Shown here in pieces: positions 23,527-31,263 of a stretch of 64,000 bases of DNA; within the stretch, counting starts at the first letter, position 1; every line of letters begins with the position of its first letter. Location: positions 1 to 64,000 of the forward strand of contig DASVNH010000116.1 of the NCBI GenBank assembly GCA_036383955.1. The letters run 5' to 3'. Source of the DNA: JACQFK01 sp036383955 (lineage in GTDB: Bacteria; Planctomycetota; MHYJ01; JACPRB01). The notes below the pieces were generated by a model. It saw only the letters and a list, made by a program, of their open reading frames with translations. It had not been told where the DNA came from and ran no database searches. The position numbers and the translations under genes were made by a program.

Positions 23527-25254
23527 ATGTCGTCCCAGAGTTCGCCCACGCCGGGCCAGACTCCGCCGGGAGCGGCGGTGTCGGCCGCGACTCCCTCCGG
23601 CACGGCGGGCGACGGCTCGATCATCATCAACGAGCGCAGCACCACCTCGATCACCCGCACGAACGCCCCCCTGGTGGACCGGATGGTCGGCCTGGTGGTC
23701 GGCAACTGCCGCCTGCTGCGGCGCCTGGGCCGCGGCGGCATGGGGGACGTCTACCTCGCCCTGCACCTCGAGTACCACAAGTCCGTCGCCGTGAAGATCC
23801 TGGCGCCGGACGTCACCCGCAACGACGAGCTCCTCGCCCGCTTCCGCCGCGAGGCCGAGGCGGCCGCCCGCATCGACCACCCCAACATCGTCGAGGTCTA
23901 CGACATCGGCTGCGACGGCGGCCATCACTACATCGTGATGGGCTTCGTCGACGGCAAGAGCCTCCAGGACATCATCGACGAGCGCAAGATCGTGGATCCG
24001 CGCGAAGCCGCGCGGATCTGCTTCGAGATCGCCCGCGGCCTGCAGGCCGTGCACGCCGACGGCATCATCCACCGCGACATCAAGCCCGCGAACGTCCTCA
24101 TCACCCGCAAGAACGAGATCAAGATCGTCGACTTCGGCCTCGCCTCCGACGCCGAGGACAAGAGCGGCCTGACCGTGACCGGCTCGATCATGGGCACGCC
24201 CTGGTACCTCTCCCCCGAGCAGGCCGAGGGACGCCGGGCCGACACCCGCAGCGACCTCTACTCGCTCGGCATCACGCTCTACATCCTGGCCACCGGCGAG
24301 CGCCCCTTCACCGGCGAAACCCACATGTCGGTGCTCTACAAGCAGATCCACGAGAAGGCCCGCGATCCGCGGCTCGTCAACCCCGACGTCCCCGTCGAGA
24401 TCGTCGAGATCATCCTCCGCGCCATGGAGAAGAAGCCCGAGCGGCGCTTCCAGACCGCCGACGAGTTCGCCAGCGAGCTCAACCGCTACCTCAAGGGCAC
24501 CTACGTCCGCCGCCAGGGCGCCGGCGCGATCATCGACCCCGTCCGCCGCCGCAAGCGCAAGAGCGCCATGATGACCGCCGTCTTCGCCTCCTGGATCCTC
24601 GCGCTCCTCGGCGCCATCCTGGGCGCCTTCGTGGTCAGCCCCAAGCCGGCGGCGGCCCCGCTCGCCGCCGCGCCCGCCGCGGACGTCGACGCCTGCCGCC
24701 CCGGCGCGATCGATCCCGCGCTGCTGACGGAGGACGACTTCCGCCGCCTCGAAGCCCGCGACTACGCGCCGATCATCGGCCGGCTGCTCGACCGCCACGC
24801 GACGGCGACGGGCGCGGAGAAAGCCGCCCTGTCCAAGGCCGGCCTGCGCCTTTCGTCCGCGATGAAGGTGGTCACGCGCTTCCGCGAACGCGTGGCCCAC
24901 GAGAAGGACCCGATCCTGGTCCTGCGGGACGGACGGATGTCGAGGTCCACCGCCACCCCGGTGCCGTCCATCCGCGCGGAATCGATCGCGCAGATCGCGA
25001 GCCTGGCGAAGGACGTCGCCGGCACCGACCTGGCCTGGTTCCTGATCCTGGAGGGCGAGGGCCTGCGGGCGCTCGACCACGTGATCACGGGCGGCGAGAT
25101 CCGTCAGGACTGCCGCGCGCAGCTGGACGACCTGGCGGAGGCGGCGCTGTCCCAGCCGCGGAACGCCCGGGAGATCGCGGTGCGGCTGGCCTCGGTGCGG
25201 GAGCGCCTGGGGCCGTCGAATCTCGCCAAACTCGATCTGGCTCTTCGGAATTAA
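23527..25254 (+). CDS. Membrane Ser/Thr protein kinase
   Basis: A 575-residue PknB-like kinase. After a 55-residue Ser/Thr/Gly-rich N-terminus the kinase domain (about 60-325) has LGRGGMGDVYLA (67-78), Lys90, HRDIKPAN (182-189) and DFGLAS (202-207). The activation segment ends GTPWYLSPEQ. A transmembrane helix at about 347-370 follows RRRKRK, leaving about 200 residues outside the cytoplasm as a helical sensor-like domain without a known family. The gene sits behind a strong promoter with a possible operator and is followed after 21 bases by a second, soluble kinase, so the two may act as a cascade. Confidence 0.9.
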   Translation: MSSQSSPTPGQTPPGAAVSAATPSGTAGDGSIIINERSTTSITRTNAPLVDRMVGLVVGNCRLLRRLGRGGMGDVYLALHLEYHKSVAVKILAPDVTRNDELLARFRREAEAAARIDHPNIVEVYDIGCDGGHHYIVMGFVDGKSLQDIIDERKIVDPREAARICFEIARGLQAVHADGIIHRDIKPANVLITRKNEIKIVDFGLASDAEDKSGLTVTGSIMGTPWYLSPEQAEGRRADTRSDLYSLGITLYILATGERPFTGETHMSVLYKQIHEKARDPRLVNPDVPVEIVEIILRAMEKKPERRFQTADEFASELNRYLKGTYVRRQGAGAIIDPVRRRKRKSAMMTAVFASWILALLGAILGAFVVSPKPAAAPLAAAPAADVDACRPGAIDPALLTEDDFRRLEARDYAPIIGRLLDRHATATGAEKAALSKAGLRLSSAMKVVTRFRERVAHEKDPILVLRDGRMSRSTATPVPSIRAESIAQIASLAKDVAGTDLAWFLILEGEGLRALDHVITGGEIRQDCRAQLDDLAEAALSQPRNAREIAVRLASVRERLGPSNLAKLDLALRN

Positions 25255-25275
25255 AGAGATATAATCCCGCGCGTC

Positions 25276-26205
25276 ATGGCGGACAGCCTACCGGAACCCC
25301 AGATCGGCCAGGTCTTCGGCAAGTGCACCCTCAAGCGCGTCATCGGCAAGGGGGGCATGGGGACGGTCTATCTCGCGGAGCACCTCTTCCTCAAGCGCTC
25401 GATCGCCATCAAGATCCTCGACCTGGACATGTCGAACAATCCCGAGGAGATGGCCCGCTTCGAGGCGGAGGCGATCGCGGCGGCGAAGCTCGACCACGAG
25501 AACATCGTGACGATCCACGACGTGGACGAGGTCCACGGGCGGCCGTTCATCGTGATGGAGTACGTCGAAGGCGAGGACCTCGAGCACCGGATCACCCACA
25601 AAGGCCCGCTGCCGGTCATGGACGCCGCGCGGATCGCGCGGGAGGTGGCCGTCGCGCTCGACCACGCGCACGCGATGGGCGTGGTGCACCGGGACATCAA
25701 GCCGGCGAACATCCTGCTCCGCAAGGACGGGAAGATCAAGATCACCGACTTCGGCCTCGCCCAGCCGATGGGCTACAAGGAGTCCAACGAGGACGGGAGC
25801 GTGACGGGCACGCCCCACTACGCCTCGCCCGAGCAGATCCAGGGGCACGCGGCCGACGGCCGCTCCGACATCTACTCGCTCGGCGTGACGTTCTACGCGA
25901 TGCTGGTGGGCAAGCGGCCGTTCGAGGGGCGCTCCCCCGACAGCGTGGTCCGCAAGCACCTCGAGAAGCCCCGGCCCTCTCCACGCGACAAGCGCCCCCT
26001 CCTCCCCGCCCAGATCGAGGGGCTCGTGAAGCGCATGATGGCCATCAAGCCGGAAGACCGCCATCCCGACATCAAGGCGCTGCTGTCCGACCTCGACCTC
26101 TTCCTCAAGCGCAAGCCGTTCCTGCGCCTCCGCCGGAGTACGGAATCCAGAATCCAGAATCCGGAATCCAGGCGCCAAGTCCCCCCCCGCCCCCCGAGGG
26201 GATGA
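25276..26205 (+). CDS. Soluble Ser/Thr protein kinase with repeat-encoded tail
   Basis: A 309-residue kinase. IGKGGMGTVYLAEH (23-36), Lys46, HRDIKPAN (138-145), DFGLA (158-162) and GTPHYASPEQ are intact, so it should be active. It has no transmembrane helix. The domain proper ends near residue 287; the last 22 residues (STESRIQNPESRR and a Pro/Arg run) are encoded by a heptamer array (GAATCCA units, 26142-26172) and a C/G core. This suggests the repeat arrived at the 3' end and extended the reading frame. Probably in one operon with the membrane kinase upstream. Confidence 0.88.
   Translation: MADSLPEPQIGQVFGKCTLKRVIGKGGMGTVYLAEHLFLKRSIAIKILDLDMSNNPEEMARFEAEAIAAAKLDHENIVTIHDVDEVHGRPFIVMEYVEGEDLEHRITHKGPLPVMDAARIAREVAVALDHAHAMGVVHRDIKPANILLRKDGKIKITDFGLAQPMGYKESNEDGSVTGTPHYASPEQIQGHAADGRSDIYSLGVTFYAMLVGKRPFEGRSPDSVVRKHLEKPRPSPRDKRPLLPAQIEGLVKRMMAIKPEDRHPDIKALLSDLDLFLKRKPFLRLRRSTESRIQNPESRRQVPPRPPRG
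26142..26201. repeat. Heptamer repeat, GAATCCA family, inside a coding sequence
   Basis: Four 7-base units (GAATCCA, GAATCCA, GAATCCG, GAATCCA) are followed by a C-run and a short G-run. The array encodes the C-terminal tail of the kinase. Confidence 0.75.
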
Positions 26206-26222
26206 CAGCGTAGAATGGCTCC

Positions 26223-26822
26223 GTGAGCCTCGTCCAGGAAATCGTCGGACTCCCCTTTCAATGGGGCGGGGAGAAGCACGCCGGGTGGCTGCCCAAGGGC
26301 GCGGTGGAACCCAAGCCGAGACCGAAGGAGTCTGACGTCCTGGACATCCGGATCGAAGAAGAGTCCGGCGGCTACCTCCTGATCTGGACCGGCCGGCTCA
26401 CGGGCAGGCATGGCGACACCTGGCACGAAACGCTCCAGCAGGCCGAAGAACAGGCTGAAGCCAACTTCGATATCGTCGCGCGACAGTGGGTCAAATCGGA
26501 TATACGACGGGCTGTCGAGCGCTCCTTCCCGACGGACGTCCAGGGCGTCCTGGAATCGCTGTGCGCGCTCCGGAAGGGCTATCAGGCCCAGGCCAATCTA
26601 CTCGTCCTCGCGAACGGAGACTCCGACCTACTGGGCGCCCTGATGGAATGCGTGAACGGGGACTGGCGCGAGGACCTCACGCGCGCCATCGATTGGAAAC
26701 ACAACTACGAGAAGGATGCCCTCCTCCCCGAGGAGATCGCTCGGAGATTCGAGGGGCTCGGCTTGCCCGTGCCGAAGCTCGTCGCGGAACAGGTGAAGGA
26801 ACGTCAGTCTCGCGGTCGCTGA
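26223..26822 (+). CDS. Hypothetical protein
   Basis: A 199-residue soluble, acidic and helical protein starting at a GTG codon; an ATG seven bases upstream is closed by a stop after three codons. Base composition is lower in GC than its neighbours and includes codons that are rare elsewhere here (ATA, CTA, AGA), which suggests acquisition. Its second half (KSDIRRAVERSFP... VLESLCALRKGYQAQANLLVLANGD) is helical. I see no catalytic motif and no known family. It stands between a kinase and a convergent lipoprotein gene, without evident functional link. Confidence 0.6.
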   Translation: MSLVQEIVGLPFQWGGEKHAGWLPKGAVEPKPRPKESDVLDIRIEEESGGYLLIWTGRLTGRHGDTWHETLQQAEEQAEANFDIVARQWVKSDIRRAVERSFPTDVQGVLESLCALRKGYQAQANLLVLANGDSDLLGALMECVNGDWREDLTRAIDWKHNYEKDALLPEEIARRFEGLGLPVPKLVAEQVKERQSRGR

Positions 26823-26873
26823 CCCCCCTGGGAATCCAAGGGGGCTCCCCCGTCGCTCCTGTACCTGTACCTA
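26823..26873. repeat. C/G core with TGTACC repeats
   Basis: CCCCCCTGGG and GGGGGCTCCCCC are followed by two TGTACC units, the complement of the CAGGTA repeat at 19776. It fills the 48-base convergent spacer and runs to the stop codon of the FGE-like gene. Confidence 0.6.
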
Positions 26874-28652
26874 GTCCTTAGACCAGTCGGGGTGGGAGTT
26901 CGAGCCTTCCTTCGTGAGCTGGACGAACTCGAAGTCGCCGCTGTCGAAGGGCTTCACGCAGATCTGCCAGGGGCCGTCGGCCGTCGGCGCCCGCGAGAAG
27001 ACGATCATCGTCCCGTCCGGCGAATAGCGCGCGTCGTGCTGGATGTCGGCCCCGAACGTCACCTGCTCCCAGTCCTTGCCGTCGACCGCCACCTGGTGGA
27101 TGTGGCCCTTCACCGACTGGCAGAGCAGCCGCCCGCCGTCCCGCGTGAAGGCCGGCGTGCAGCAGGCCTCTTCCGTCTTCAGCTTCGTCGGCGCCCCGCC
27201 CGCCAGCGGGACGAGATAGATCCCGATCTGCTCCTCGTGCCGGCTCGCCACCGCCACCGTCTTGCCGTCGGGCGCGAAGGCCGGCACGCCGCAGCGCTCC
27301 CAGGCCTCCGGCGTGATCCGCTTCTCGGCCCCGCCCGCGAGGGCGCGCACGTAGGTCTGGTTGTCGCGGATGAGGACGATCGACGTCCCGTCGGGCGACC
27401 AGTCGGCCTGCGAGCCCTTCGCGATCATCGCCGCGCCCGAGCCGTCGCGGTTCATCGCCCACACTTCCGGGAAGCCGCCCCGCAGCGTCGTGTAGAGGAT
27501 CCTCTTCCCGTCCGGCGAGAACCGCGGATCGGCGTCGGGATGGGCGTCGTCGGTCAGCCGCTTCGCGTCCTTCCCGCTCGCCTTCATGATCCAGAGATCC
27601 AGGCGGCCGTCGCGGTCGCCCACGAAGACGATCGACCCCTTGAGCGTCGACGCGTCGAGCTTGCCGGGGGCGACGGCCTTCGGCGCCTCCTTGGGCGCTT
27701 CGACGGGCGCCTCGGGAGTCGAGGCGGCGACGTCCTTCTTCTTTCCCTCGCCCGAGCGCGCGCGGCGGAAGCCGTAGCTGTCGGCGCCGAAGCAGGCGTC
27801 GGTGAAGGTCGGGAATTCCTTCGAACGGTAGGCCGCCCGGAGCTTCTCGGCCTCGCAGTCCCACGCCCCGCCGCGGAGGACCCGCTGCTTCTTCTCGTCG
27901 CCGTACCAGTCGTCGCACCACTGCCAGACGTTGCCGTTCATGTCGTAGAGACCGAACGCGTTCGGGGCCTTGCCGCCCACCGGATGCGTCGAGCCGCCCG
28001 AATTGGCCTTGGACCAGGCGGCCGGGCCCATGACCGAGGGGTCGTCGCCGAGCGCCCAGCGGGTCTTCGACCCCGCGCGGCACGCGAACTCCCACTCGGC
28101 CTCCGTGGGAAGCCGGTAGCCGTCGGCTTCGAAGTCGCAGGCCCAGGTCTTCAGGTCGTAGCAGGGCGTCAGGCCGTCCATCTCGGAGCACTTGTTCAGG
28201 AAGCGGACGGCGGCGGTCCACTGCACGCGCTCGACCGGATTCTTGGGCGCCTTCCGCTTCGCCGGATTGACGCCCATCACCTTCTCGTAGAGCTCCTGCG
28301 TGACGGGCACGCGGTCCATCCAGAACGCCTTCACCACGGTGTCCCGGGCCGGCTTCTCGTCCTCGCGGCCCGCGTCGTCGCCCATCCGGAACGTCCCGCC
28401 CGGCAGGAGCAGCAGCTCGCCGCCCGCCTTTGAGGAGAAGGAGGGAAGCGCGACGGCCTTTGGAGGAGGGGGAGATTCAGCTCCACAGCCCCAAAGGAGA
28501 CCGAGGGATAGAACCAAAGGAGATAAGGAGATGGGACGGATCGGGGGATGGAGCGCGCCTTCTCGAAGGGGCGTTCCCGTGAGCCGCCCCTTCGAGAAGG
28601 CGCGCCTCGATCTCCGCATCCGTCCCATCACCGTATCTCCTTCGTTGTCCAT
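26871..28652 (-). CDS. FGE-like domain fused to TolB-like beta-propeller, lipoprotein
   Basis: About 593 residues. The FGE/SUMF1-like domain runs from GGELLLLPGGTFRMGDD through GYRLPTEAEWEFACRAG and MNGNVWQWCDDWYG to the GFRRARS end. It lacks the catalytic Cys pair of true formylglycine-generating enzymes, so binding rather than catalysis is likely. A Pro/Ala linker joins it to a PD40/TolB-type propeller (repeats such as ADPRFSPDGKRILY and DARYSPDGTMIVF). A lipobox (LWGC) follows PLVLSLGL. The start is uncertain: the ATG at 28652 has an AAAGGGG site, but the reading frame then crosses a long inverted repeat; a TTG at 28517 would start at the hydrophobic core. Last gene of the acyltransferase operon. 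Confidence 0.75.
   Translation of the reverse strand: MDNEGDTVMGRMRRSRRAFSKGRLTGTPLREGALHPPIRPISLSPLVLSLGLLWGCGAESPPPPKAVALPSFSSKAGGELLLLPGGTFRMGDDAGREDEKPARDTVVKAFWMDRVPVTQELYEKVMGVNPAKRKAPKNPVERVQWTAAVRFLNKCSEMDGLTPCYDLKTWACDFEADGYRLPTEAEWEFACRAGSKTRWALGDDPSVMGPAAWSKANSGGSTHPVGGKAPNAFGLYDMNGNVWQWCDDWYGDEKKQRVLRGGAWDCEAEKLRAAYRSKEFPTFTDACFGADSYGFRRARSGEGKKKDVAASTPEAPVEAPKEAPKAVAPGKLDASTLKGSIVFVGDRDGRLDLWIMKASGKDAKRLTDDAHPDADPRFSPDGKRILYTTLRGGFPEVWAMNRDGSGAAMIAKGSQADWSPDGTSIVLIRDNQTYVRALAGGAEKRITPEAWERCGVPAFAPDGKTVAVASRHEEQIGIYLVPLAGGAPTKLKTEEACCTPAFTRDGGRLLCQSVKGHIHQVAVDGKDWEQVTFGADIQHDARYSPDGTMIVFSRAPTADGPWQICVKPFDSGDFEFVQLTKEGSNSHPDWSKD
28519..28640. repeat. Long inverted repeat, about 55-base arms
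   Basis: Arms 28519-28573 and 28585-28640 pair imperfectly, with a perfect 21-bp core (GCGCGCCTTCTCGAAGGGGC, plus one base) around an 11-base loop. The outer parts are heptamer-like (GGAGATA, AGGAGAT). It overlaps the N-terminal coding region of the FGE-like gene. Confidence 0.85.
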
Positions 28653-28665
28653 CCCCGTATCCCCT

Positions 28666-30204
28666 TTAGTGGCGGGCGCCTTCATGGCCGGCGGGATTCT
28701 TCAGGATCTCCTGGGTCTTCGCGCGGAGCTCGGCGGCGATCGCCGACATCCCCGGCTTCGTCGCCATCAGCAGCGCGGCCTTCTGCCGGAGCGAGCGCAC
28801 CACCCAGCGGCACTCCCCCGCCAGCTCGTCCTGGTTGTCGCCGATGACCACCAGCTCCATCGTCCAGGCCTTCACCTTCTCGGCGTCCATCTCCGCCTTC
28901 CGGAACTCCGCGATCATCGCCGCCACGTGCTCCGGCGTCTTGATCTTCTCCTCGCGCGCCGCGTAGCGCGCCTCCAGCTCGCGGCAGATCGCGTCGAGCT
29001 CCTCGACGGCCTCCTTCGGCTCCGGCCGCGCCGCCAGCCACGCGCGCACCCCGCGCACGAACTCGCGGTAGCGCGTGATCCGCCCCCGGATGTGCTTCAC
29101 GAAGACCAGGACCTGGTCGAGGGCCTTTTCGACGTCCGCCTTCCGCGCCTGCTGCTCGCCCTTTCCGTAGATGCCGTTCAGGACGTCGCGCGTATGGCAG
29201 GTCGCCCAGCCCTTGTTCTCCGACTTCTGCCCCTCCTGGTCCAGGATGTACTCGCAGGGGCCCTGGCCGAGGGTGTTGCGGGCGACGTCCACCACCGTGA
29301 AGACCTCCGCGGGCGTCTCCGGCACGCGGTTGAACGGGTAGATCAAGGCCGGGCCGCGCATCACGATCGCCTCGTGTTTGAGCGGCTGCAGCGAGGCCCG
29401 GCCCTTCTCGTCCGACCAGGCGGGATACAGGAAGGTCTTCAGCACGGTCGTCCAGCGCTTGCGGTCCGCCTTGATCCGCTCCTCGCCGCCGCCCAGCCAG
29501 GCCGGCTTCACGTAGTGGTCCCCCCGGTGCAGCAGCAGGTCCCAGCTGTCCGTCAGGTCGTTCGAGCGCGTGAAGTCCACCCGCCAGGCCGCGCGGTACG
29601 GCATCGTCCAGTCCAGCTCCATCACGTGGCCCGGCGCGGCGACCTCCGCCGCGTGCCAGATCCCTTTCGCTTCGAGCGGCGCGATCCAGATCCGCGACGT
29701 CCCGAACGCGATCTCCGAGCCCGTGACGAGCCCCTGGTCCGCGGCGAGCCGGACGTCCTGCGCCTTGTTCTCGAAGACGCACATGACGATCGCGTCGCCG
29801 GAGGCCGTCGGATGCAGCAGGAAGTTCTCGCTCGGCACCTCGACGCTCGCGAGCGGGATCTTGCGGGCGTCGATCACGATGTCGTCCGAGAAGAAGTCGG
29901 GCAGCACGGCGAAGCGGCCCGGGCAGCCGACGCGCAGCGTCCTGGCGTTCTTGAGGGGCGCGACTTCCACCGCGACGTCCCCGCGCTTGAGCTTGAAGGC
30001 GAGCTTGGAGCCGTCTTCAAACGTCGCGTGGACGATGCCTTTCTCGACGGCCTCCGCCGACGCGAGCTTGCCGCCGAGGGTGGCGCGGCCCTGGAGGTCG
30101 ACCGGCGCGCCGGCCTTGAACGTCACGGTGACGCGGCCGTTGCTCAATTCGGCCTGGAGGGCGAACAGCCCTTCGACCATGCTCAGGGCAAGCAGCGCGA
30201 TCAT
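28666..30204 (-). CDS. Secreted protein of unknown function, paralogue A
   Basis: A 512-residue protein with signal region MIALLALSMVEGLFALQ, part of which is repeat-derived. It is clearly paralogous to the protein at 43571-45259: shared segments include FSDDIVIDARKIP, VPSENFLLH, MCVFEN.AQDVR, LDWTMPY.A.WR.DFTR, GPCEYILD.EGQKSE and a C-terminal GxNQDELxGECRxxV. The first half is beta-rich, the second half (from about 330) helical. No catalytic motif is evident. It overlaps the SGNH hydrolase gene by four bases (ATGA), so it probably acts with the acyltransferase system on an exported polymer. Confidence 0.75.
   Translation of the reverse strand: MIALLALSMVEGLFALQAELSNGRVTVTFKAGAPVDLQGRATLGGKLASAEAVEKGIVHATFEDGSKLAFKLKRGDVAVEVAPLKNARTLRVGCPGRFAVLPDFFSDDIVIDARKIPLASVEVPSENFLLHPTASGDAIVMCVFENKAQDVRLAADQGLVTGSEIAFGTSRIWIAPLEAKGIWHAAEVAAPGHVMELDWTMPYRAAWRVDFTRSNDLTDSWDLLLHRGDHYVKPAWLGGGEERIKADRKRWTTVLKTFLYPAWSDEKGRASLQPLKHEAIVMRGPALIYPFNRVPETPAEVFTVVDVARNTLGQGPCEYILDQEGQKSENKGWATCHTRDVLNGIYGKGEQQARKADVEKALDQVLVFVKHIRGRITRYREFVRGVRAWLAARPEPKEAVEELDAICRELEARYAAREEKIKTPEHVAAMIAEFRKAEMDAEKVKAWTMELVVIGDNQDELAGECRWVVRSLRQKAALLMATKPGMSAIAAELRAKTQEILKNPAGHEGARH
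30168..30189. repeat. CCCTTCGAC...GCTCAGGG palindrome in a signal-peptide coding region
   Basis: A 22-base copy with CAT at the loop, read on the minus strand as ALSMVEG in the signal peptide of paralogue A. Same orientation and frame as the copies at 9744, 46856 and 49864. Confidence 0.85.
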
Positions 30205-31262
30205 GGCTTCCAGTCTAACAGCTGCCGGGCCAGGATCTCGTAGCCCTTGGAGAGAGGATGGCTGGCGTCGCCGTAGGTTTCGGTCGGCAGGGCGGCCGGC
30301 ACGAACGCGGGCACGTTCATCCCGCGGAGCTTCGCCGCGATGGCGTCGCGCAGCGTCGCGTAGCGCGCGAGGCTCTCCGGCTTGCACATATGCTCGTTGA
30401 AGGGGCCCACGACCACCACGACGCGGTTGTCGCGGGACCGGAGGATGTCGAGGGCGCGGAGGAACTGGGTGAACTGGAACGACTCCTCGAGGGCCATCCA
30501 GGGGAAGTCGACGGCCCTCCCGCCGTTCTCCACCCAGGAGATCGGCGAGTGCAGCAGCGTGTCCGAGGGCGGCGGAACCTTCAGGGTGACCCGCCGCGCG
30601 GGGTTCTCCGCCGGATTCTTCGTCGTCCAGGACGGCACCGAAAGGCCGTCGAAGTAGGCCGCCTGGAGATGGCCCGTCCAGCCGCGGAACTGGAGGTTGC
30701 GGTCCACGACGCGGCTGAGGCGGGTTTCGATGTCGTCCTTGTAGCAGGGGATCGACGGCGAGAACTGCGGGGCGAGCGCGGCGTGGTTGAACTTGAACTC
30801 CTCCTTTTCGCGGAGGTCGTGCTTGGGCGAGCTCATCCAGAGCGGGTTGCACTGGAGGATCACGTTCTTGCCGCGGACGGCGCCGCCGAAGTGCTCGACG
30901 AGGCCGGCGAGGGCGGCGGGATGGGCGCCGTCGAGGCCCAGGTTCGCGTAGCGCTCCGTCCCCGAGAGCGCGTTGAGGTGATCCGACAGCGTCTCGCCCG
31001 GCTTCACGTACTGGCCCCAGACCACCGAGTCGCCGATGAGGACGGTGTCGCGGGACTCGACGGCCCGGGCCGCCCAGCGCGCGTAATGCGCGTAGTCGTT
31101 GCTGAGCTCGTACGGCATCCGGTAGGTCTTCCCCGCCTCGAGCGGCTCGAGGACGGGCCAGATCCGCGGCGCGGACAGCATCACGGCGAGGCCGAACACG
31201 GCCACGACCGCCCACTGGGGCAGCGTCAGCTTGAGCCGATGGGAGCTGGTGAATTCGTCCAT
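30201..31262 (-). CDS. AlgX/AlgJ-like SGNH hydrolase-fold protein
   Basis: A 353-residue protein anchored by one N-terminal transmembrane helix (about 16-33). The block I motif LIGDSVVWG places the nucleophile at Ser79, and DASHPLSKGY near 332-341 supplies the Asp and His of the triad. This is the pattern of SGNH acetyl-transfer partners that work with MBOAT proteins such as AlgI. The gene begins one base after the MBOAT stop codon, so the two almost certainly cooperate to O-acylate an exported polysaccharide or other glycan. Which polymer is not shown by the window. Confidence 0.82.
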   Translation of the reverse strand: MDEFTSSHRLKLTLPQWAVVAVFGLAVMLSAPRIWPVLEPLEAGKTYRMPYELSNDYAHYARWAARAVESRDTVLIGDSVVWGQYVKPGETLSDHLNALSGTERYANLGLDGAHPAALAGLVEHFGGAVRGKNVILQCNPLWMSSPKHDLREKEEFKFNHAALAPQFSPSIPCYKDDIETRLSRVVDRNLQFRGWTGHLQAAYFDGLSVPSWTTKNPAENPARRVTLKVPPPSDTLLHSPISWVENGGRAVDFPWMALEESFQFTQFLRALDILRSRDNRVVVVVGPFNEHMCKPESLARYATLRDAIAAKLRGMNVPAFVPAALPTETYGDASHPLSKGYEILARQLLDWKP

Positions 31263-31263
31263 A

